A stretch of DNA of 64,000 nucleotides from assembly GCA_965213935.1 (NCBI GenBank), contig CBDCAO010000008.1, forward strand, positions 1-64,000. Reading direction: 5' to 3'. Both the position numbers and the translations under genes were made by a program. The stretch is from Bin52 sp965213935. GTDB lineage: Bacteria; Pseudomonadota; Alphaproteobacteria; Thalassobaculales; Thalassobaculaceae. Of this stretch, positions 61,428 through 64,000 are shown piece after piece. Under the pieces are notes generated by a model that saw only the letters and a program-made list of their open reading frames with translations, was not told the DNA's origin and did not search any database. Position 1 is the stretch's first letter; each line of letters starts with the position of its first letter.

Positions 61428-62483
61428 ATGCTGCACGACCCGTCTCCCGCCGGCGCCATCGCCGCCGCGCTCGCCGAGCGCGCCGAGGAGGTGTGCCGGC
61501 GCTATCTTCCCAATGGCCGCCGGCAGGGACGCTACTGGGTCGCGGGCGACCTCGACGGTGCCCGCGGGCGCTCGCTCTTCGTCCGCTTGCGCGGCCCCGG
61601 TACGCCGGGGAAGTTCACCGACGCCGCGACCGGCGAGCATGGCGATCTGCTCGACCTCATCCGCCACCGCTCAGGAGCGCCGACGTTGCGCGCGGCGCTC
61701 GACGAGGCGCGCTCGTTCCTCGCGCTGCCGCTGGCGCCCGCCCCCGTCGCGGAAACGGCGCCGGACGAGCCGTATGACGCGACCGAGGCGGCACGCCGCC
61801 TGTGGCGGCGCTGCCGCGCCATCGACGGCAGCCACGCGGAGCGCTATCTCCAGGCGCGGGGTCTTCTGCAATGCCGCTTCGCGGCGCTGCGCTTTCATCC
61901 CGCGCTTCGCTATCGCGAAGGCTCGACGGTGCGCCGGTTCCCGGCGCTGGTCGCCGCCGTCACCGGCGACGGCGGCCGGATCTCCGGCGTGCAGCGCACC
62001 TGGCTCGACCCGCGCTCGCCTGCCAAGGCGGACATCGCCAACCCGCGCAAGGCCCTCGGCCGCATCCACGGCCTCGCGGTGCGCTTCGGCGCGCCTTCCG
62101 GCGACGCTCCGCTCGTCGTCGGCGAGGGCATCGAGACGGTGCTCTCGCTGGTCACCGCCGTGCCGGAAATCCGCGCCGCGGCGGCGCTGTCAGCCGGCAG
62201 CTTGGGCGCCTTCGCGCCTCCGCCCGGCCTCGCGCGGCTGGTAATCGCCCGGGACAACGACGAGGACGGCGCGCTCGCGGCTGAACGCCTCGCCCGGCGC
62301 TGCGCGCGGGCGGGCATCGCCGCCACGGTGATCGTGCCCGTCGGCAATGACTTCAACGACGACCTGGTCGATCTCGGCGCTGCGGCGCTGCGCGCCCGCT
62401 TCGCGCCGCTGTTCCGCTGCGCGGGAGGAAGAGGGGAGCGGCGGGTCGGGCGAGCCGACCCGACGGGAGGAGGGAGTCGATGA
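61428..62483 (+). CDS. Toprim-domain primase-like protein
   Basis: 351 residues. The N-terminal 120 residues resemble the zinc-less part of plasmid primase-like proteins (CRRYLPNGRRQGRYWVAGDL, FTDAATGEHGDLLDLIR). The C-terminal Toprim domain is clear: PLVVGEGIETVLSLVTAVPE (catalytic Glu), then RLVIARDNDEDGALAAERLA (the DxD-type metal site). Such proteins prime DNA synthesis or repair in plasmid and phage biology. AAGGAGG precedes ATG 61428. The stop overlaps the next start by 4 bases. Confidence 0.85.
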   Translation: MLHDPSPAGAIAAALAERAEEVCRRYLPNGRRQGRYWVAGDLDGARGRSLFVRLRGPGTPGKFTDAATGEHGDLLDLIRHRSGAPTLRAALDEARSFLALPLAPAPVAETAPDEPYDATEAARRLWRRCRAIDGSHAERYLQARGLLQCRFAALRFHPALRYREGSTVRRFPALVAAVTGDGGRISGVQRTWLDPRSPAKADIANPRKALGRIHGLAVRFGAPSGDAPLVVGEGIETVLSLVTAVPEIRAAAALSAGSLGAFAPPPGLARLVIARDNDEDGALAAERLARRCARAGIAATVIVPVGNDFNDDLVDLGAAALRARFAPLFRCAGGRGERRVGRADPTGGGSR

Positions 62484-62839
62484 ACGCCGTCATCAATCTC
62501 CGGCACGAGCCGAAGCTGCGCGAGGCATTCGAATACGCCCATGTCGTGGACAACACCGTGCTGGTCGACCGCCGCACGAAATGGGGCAATCCGTTCCGGA
62601 TCGGCCCTGGCCAGGATGCCGGGCAAGCCGTCGCGCGCTACCGCGTCCACCTCTGGCAGCGCATCCGTGCGGGCGAGACCTCGCTGGAAGAACTCGCCGA
62701 GTTGGCGCCCTGCTGGCTAGCCTGCTGGTGCGTCGGGAGCCACGCCTGCCATGCCGAGGTGCTCGCCCGCGCGGCGGCCTGGGCAGCGGACCGGCTGGCG
62801 GAGCGCGACGCGCGACCGGCGCACGGGGGCGTGTCATGA
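62480..62839 (+). CDS. DUF4326 protein
   Basis: 119 residues. NTVLVDRRTKWGNPFRIGPG and ELAELAPCWLACWCVGSHAC HAEVLARAA match DUF4326, a small phage/plasmid family with conserved Cys and His residues. The function is unknown. Start overlaps the primase-like gene (ATGA), and the stop overlaps the next start (ATGA), so three genes are strictly coupled. Confidence 0.85.
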   Translation: MNAVINLRHEPKLREAFEYAHVVDNTVLVDRRTKWGNPFRIGPGQDAGQAVARYRVHLWQRIRAGETSLEELAELAPCWLACWCVGSHACHAEVLARAAAWAADRLAERDARPAHGGVS

Positions 62840-63063
62840 GCGCCATCGTCTTCCGCCGCATCGCTCCGGACGAGTCCCGCATTTACCAGGACGGCGAGCA
62901 TGTCGGCGAAGTCCTCGCGCTCGACGATCCGCTCTGCCAGGGCGCGCGGTATTACGTGGTGCATCTCGACGAAGACCCGCGCGGTCCCTGCCGCGTCCAT
63001 GACCGCAACCGCATTCGCGAGGTGACCGAGCGTCTGGTCCTCTCGCATCCGCTCTGGGGTTGA
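62836..63063 (+). CDS. Small hypothetical protein
   Basis: 75 residues from ATG 62836: SAIVFRRIAPDESRIYQDGE, HVGEVLALDDPLCQGARYYV and VHLDEDPRGPCRVHDRNRIR. A compact beta-alpha protein of unknown function. It overlaps the DUF4326 stop by 4 bases and ends the coupled trio. Confidence 0.75.
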   Translation: MSAIVFRRIAPDESRIYQDGEHVGEVLALDDPLCQGARYYVVHLDEDPRGPCRVHDRNRIREVTERLVLSHPLWG

Positions 63064-63605
63064 GCGGCGATGGCAGGAGTCCGATCGGCAACGCTTCGAA
63101 TGCTGCCGGGGAGTTTGGGCGCGTCGCTTCGCGACCGGGCTATCCGCTCAAATCTGCGGTCGCTGGCGCTCCCTACGATAACCGCTCCTATCCCTCGCGC
63201 CTTCGCTCGCGGGCTCGCTGCGCGCTCCGCTTGCAAGGTTGGCTGTCAGGACGGTGCGTCGTCTCGGAGACCGTGCCGCGCGGCACCGCCGATGGGGTCC
63301 GTGCAGGTGGAGAGAATTACGCCACCCCGCTGTGAAGTCCAATTGTGTCACACGTGCTCGCGACAGCAACCCTTCGGGTCCTCCGCTTCGCTCCGGCCTG
63401 GCCAAGAAGCTCTAGGGCGGGCCGTGAAAGTCGCCGACCGTGAAGATCGCTGGCGCGATCTTCCGCACCGAGATTCGGCGACTTTCCGCACCAACCCCGC
63501 CCAAGGGCTTCTAAGGCCAGGTGCTTCTGCTGCGCGCGCGTGCCCCAACAGGACATCACATCGGGGATCGGCCCCGAACGTGTAACCGATCAAGGGAGAT
63601 CGACA
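63064..63605. other. Intergenic stretch with a long palindrome
   Basis: About 540 bases without a supported gene. It contains the palindrome at 63400-63518 and, near its end, GGGAGATCGACA as ribosome site for the last gene. Confidence 0.5.
63400..63518. repeat. Long imperfect palindrome
   Basis: Nested inverted repeats: GGCC...CTTCTAAGGCC outer arms, GGGCGGG (63415-63421) with CCCGCCC (63496-63502), GAAAGTCGCCGA (63426-63437) with TCGGCGACTTTC (63475-63486), and GAAGATCGC (63442-63450) with GCGATCTTC (63455-63463) around a TGGC loop. The size and layered symmetry suit a cruciform, oriT-like or regulatory element; no function is shown. Confidence 0.75.
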
Positions 63606-64000
63606 ATGACCTTCGATATCGACACCATCGAGACCGGCACACAGTCCGTCACCGCGACCGTCTGCGAACACGCGGCGCTGTTCGGCGCGACCCCCGAGCG
63701 GGACGAGTTCGACACCCGCGAGGTGTGGGACGCCGACGAAGCCATCTGTGCCATGCAGGAAGCCTTCGGACTCATCGCCGACGCTGTCGCACCCGACGGC
63801 TTCCAGATCGCCGACGAACGCGAGAGCATGCTCTGGGGCTTCGTCAACATGCTCGACGCACAGACCCAGCGCCTCGACCGCACCGCCGACAAGCTCATGC
63901 CCGACCTCCGCGACCTCCAGCGCGAGCAGGACGGCTCCGAGATCAAGGCGCACGAGCTCGAACTTGTCACCGACCGCGCGCAGAACCTCACCGCACGACG
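63606..64000 (+). CDS. Partial hypothetical protein running off the window
   Basis: ATG 63606, with GGGAG upstream, opens an uninterrupted frame to the last base: MTFDIDTIETGTQSVTATVC, EHAALFGATPERDEFDTREV, WDADEAICAMQEAFGLIADA and a helical part (MLDAQTQRLDRTADKLMPDL). At least 131 codons are present and the stop is beyond the window. Composition suits the plasmid block. I recognise no domain; the acidic helical middle suggests a soluble protein. Confidence 0.75.
   Translation, partial: MTFDIDTIETGTQSVTATVCEHAALFGATPERDEFDTREVWDADEAICAMQEAFGLIADAVAPDGFQIADERESMLWGFVNMLDAQTQRLDRTADKLMPDLRDLQREQDGSEIKAHELELVTDRAQNLTAR

Noticed and set aside
63148..63405. Short frames upstream of the palindrome
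   Set aside because: Arg/Ser-rich translations typical of non-coding GC-rich DNA; no start signal.

Overview
The window looks like part of a large plasmid or integrative element from a GC-rich alphaproteobacterium. I infer this from the GC-rich codon use, the many Alphaproteobacteria-style toxin-antitoxin and IS families, and a block of plasmid/ICE-type DNA-handling genes in the last third. I see no rRNA or tRNA gene, no CRISPR array and no relaxase or replication initiator, so plasmid versus chromosomal island cannot be decided here.

Layout. 1-5.4 kb: an IS with perfect 19-bp ends that cuts a secreted-protein gene, a membrane-anchored coiled-coil protein, and an RNA ligase. 5.5-15.4 kb: a graveyard of defence and toxin-antitoxin modules. 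It holds a broken HigBA, a PIN-toxin stub, VapBC in two copies, a decayed CBASS operon (patatin, E2-like, CD-NTase), XRE/ImmA, AbiE and a Gp49/HigA pair, glued together by ISKra4 fragments and by shards of genes whose relatives lie in the 53-58 kb block. 15.9-20.3 kb: a coiled-coil gene of about 600 codons split by a second IS, with a 10-bp target duplication. 20.3-28.5 kb: a PIN toxin and two tandem tyrosine recombinases. The first recombinase is split by an ISAs1-type element whose own transposase gene is split by a group II intron. All boundaries can be placed to the base, and every reading frame is restored when the insertions are removed.

28.6-32.7 kb: a visibly less GC-rich two-gene operon, a metallophosphoesterase followed by an Hsp90-like ATPase. 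I do not recognise it as a named system, and it is the best candidate for something undescribed. 33-35.5 kb: HU, a UPF0149 protein, a frameshifted SEC-C protein and a HEPN-like protein. 35.9-39.3 kb: MoxR-type AAA ATPase, DUF3150-like protein and VWA protein. 39.8-43.4 kb: a second less GC-rich island, holding a restriction-modification locus in which an HTH, an adenine methylase and a specificity-like region are fused, followed by a separate PD-(D/E)XK-like nuclease gene.

44.4-64 kb: a collinear block of plasmid/ICE-style genes: ParB-like protein, GHKL ATPase, RadC, DUF6573, a giant methyltransferase/Strawberry-notch helicase, HicAB (hicA frameshifted), SLOG/DprA-like, SSB, a Toprim primase-like protein, DUF4326 and others. 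Many overlap by 4 bases or have repeated structured leaders.

A thread through the window is the Druantia DruA/DUF4338 domain. It sits N-terminal in three transposases whose catalytic halves belong to different types (Tn5-like IS4, another IS4 type, and ISAs1). All statements come from reading the sequence; family names come from recognised motifs, not from searches.
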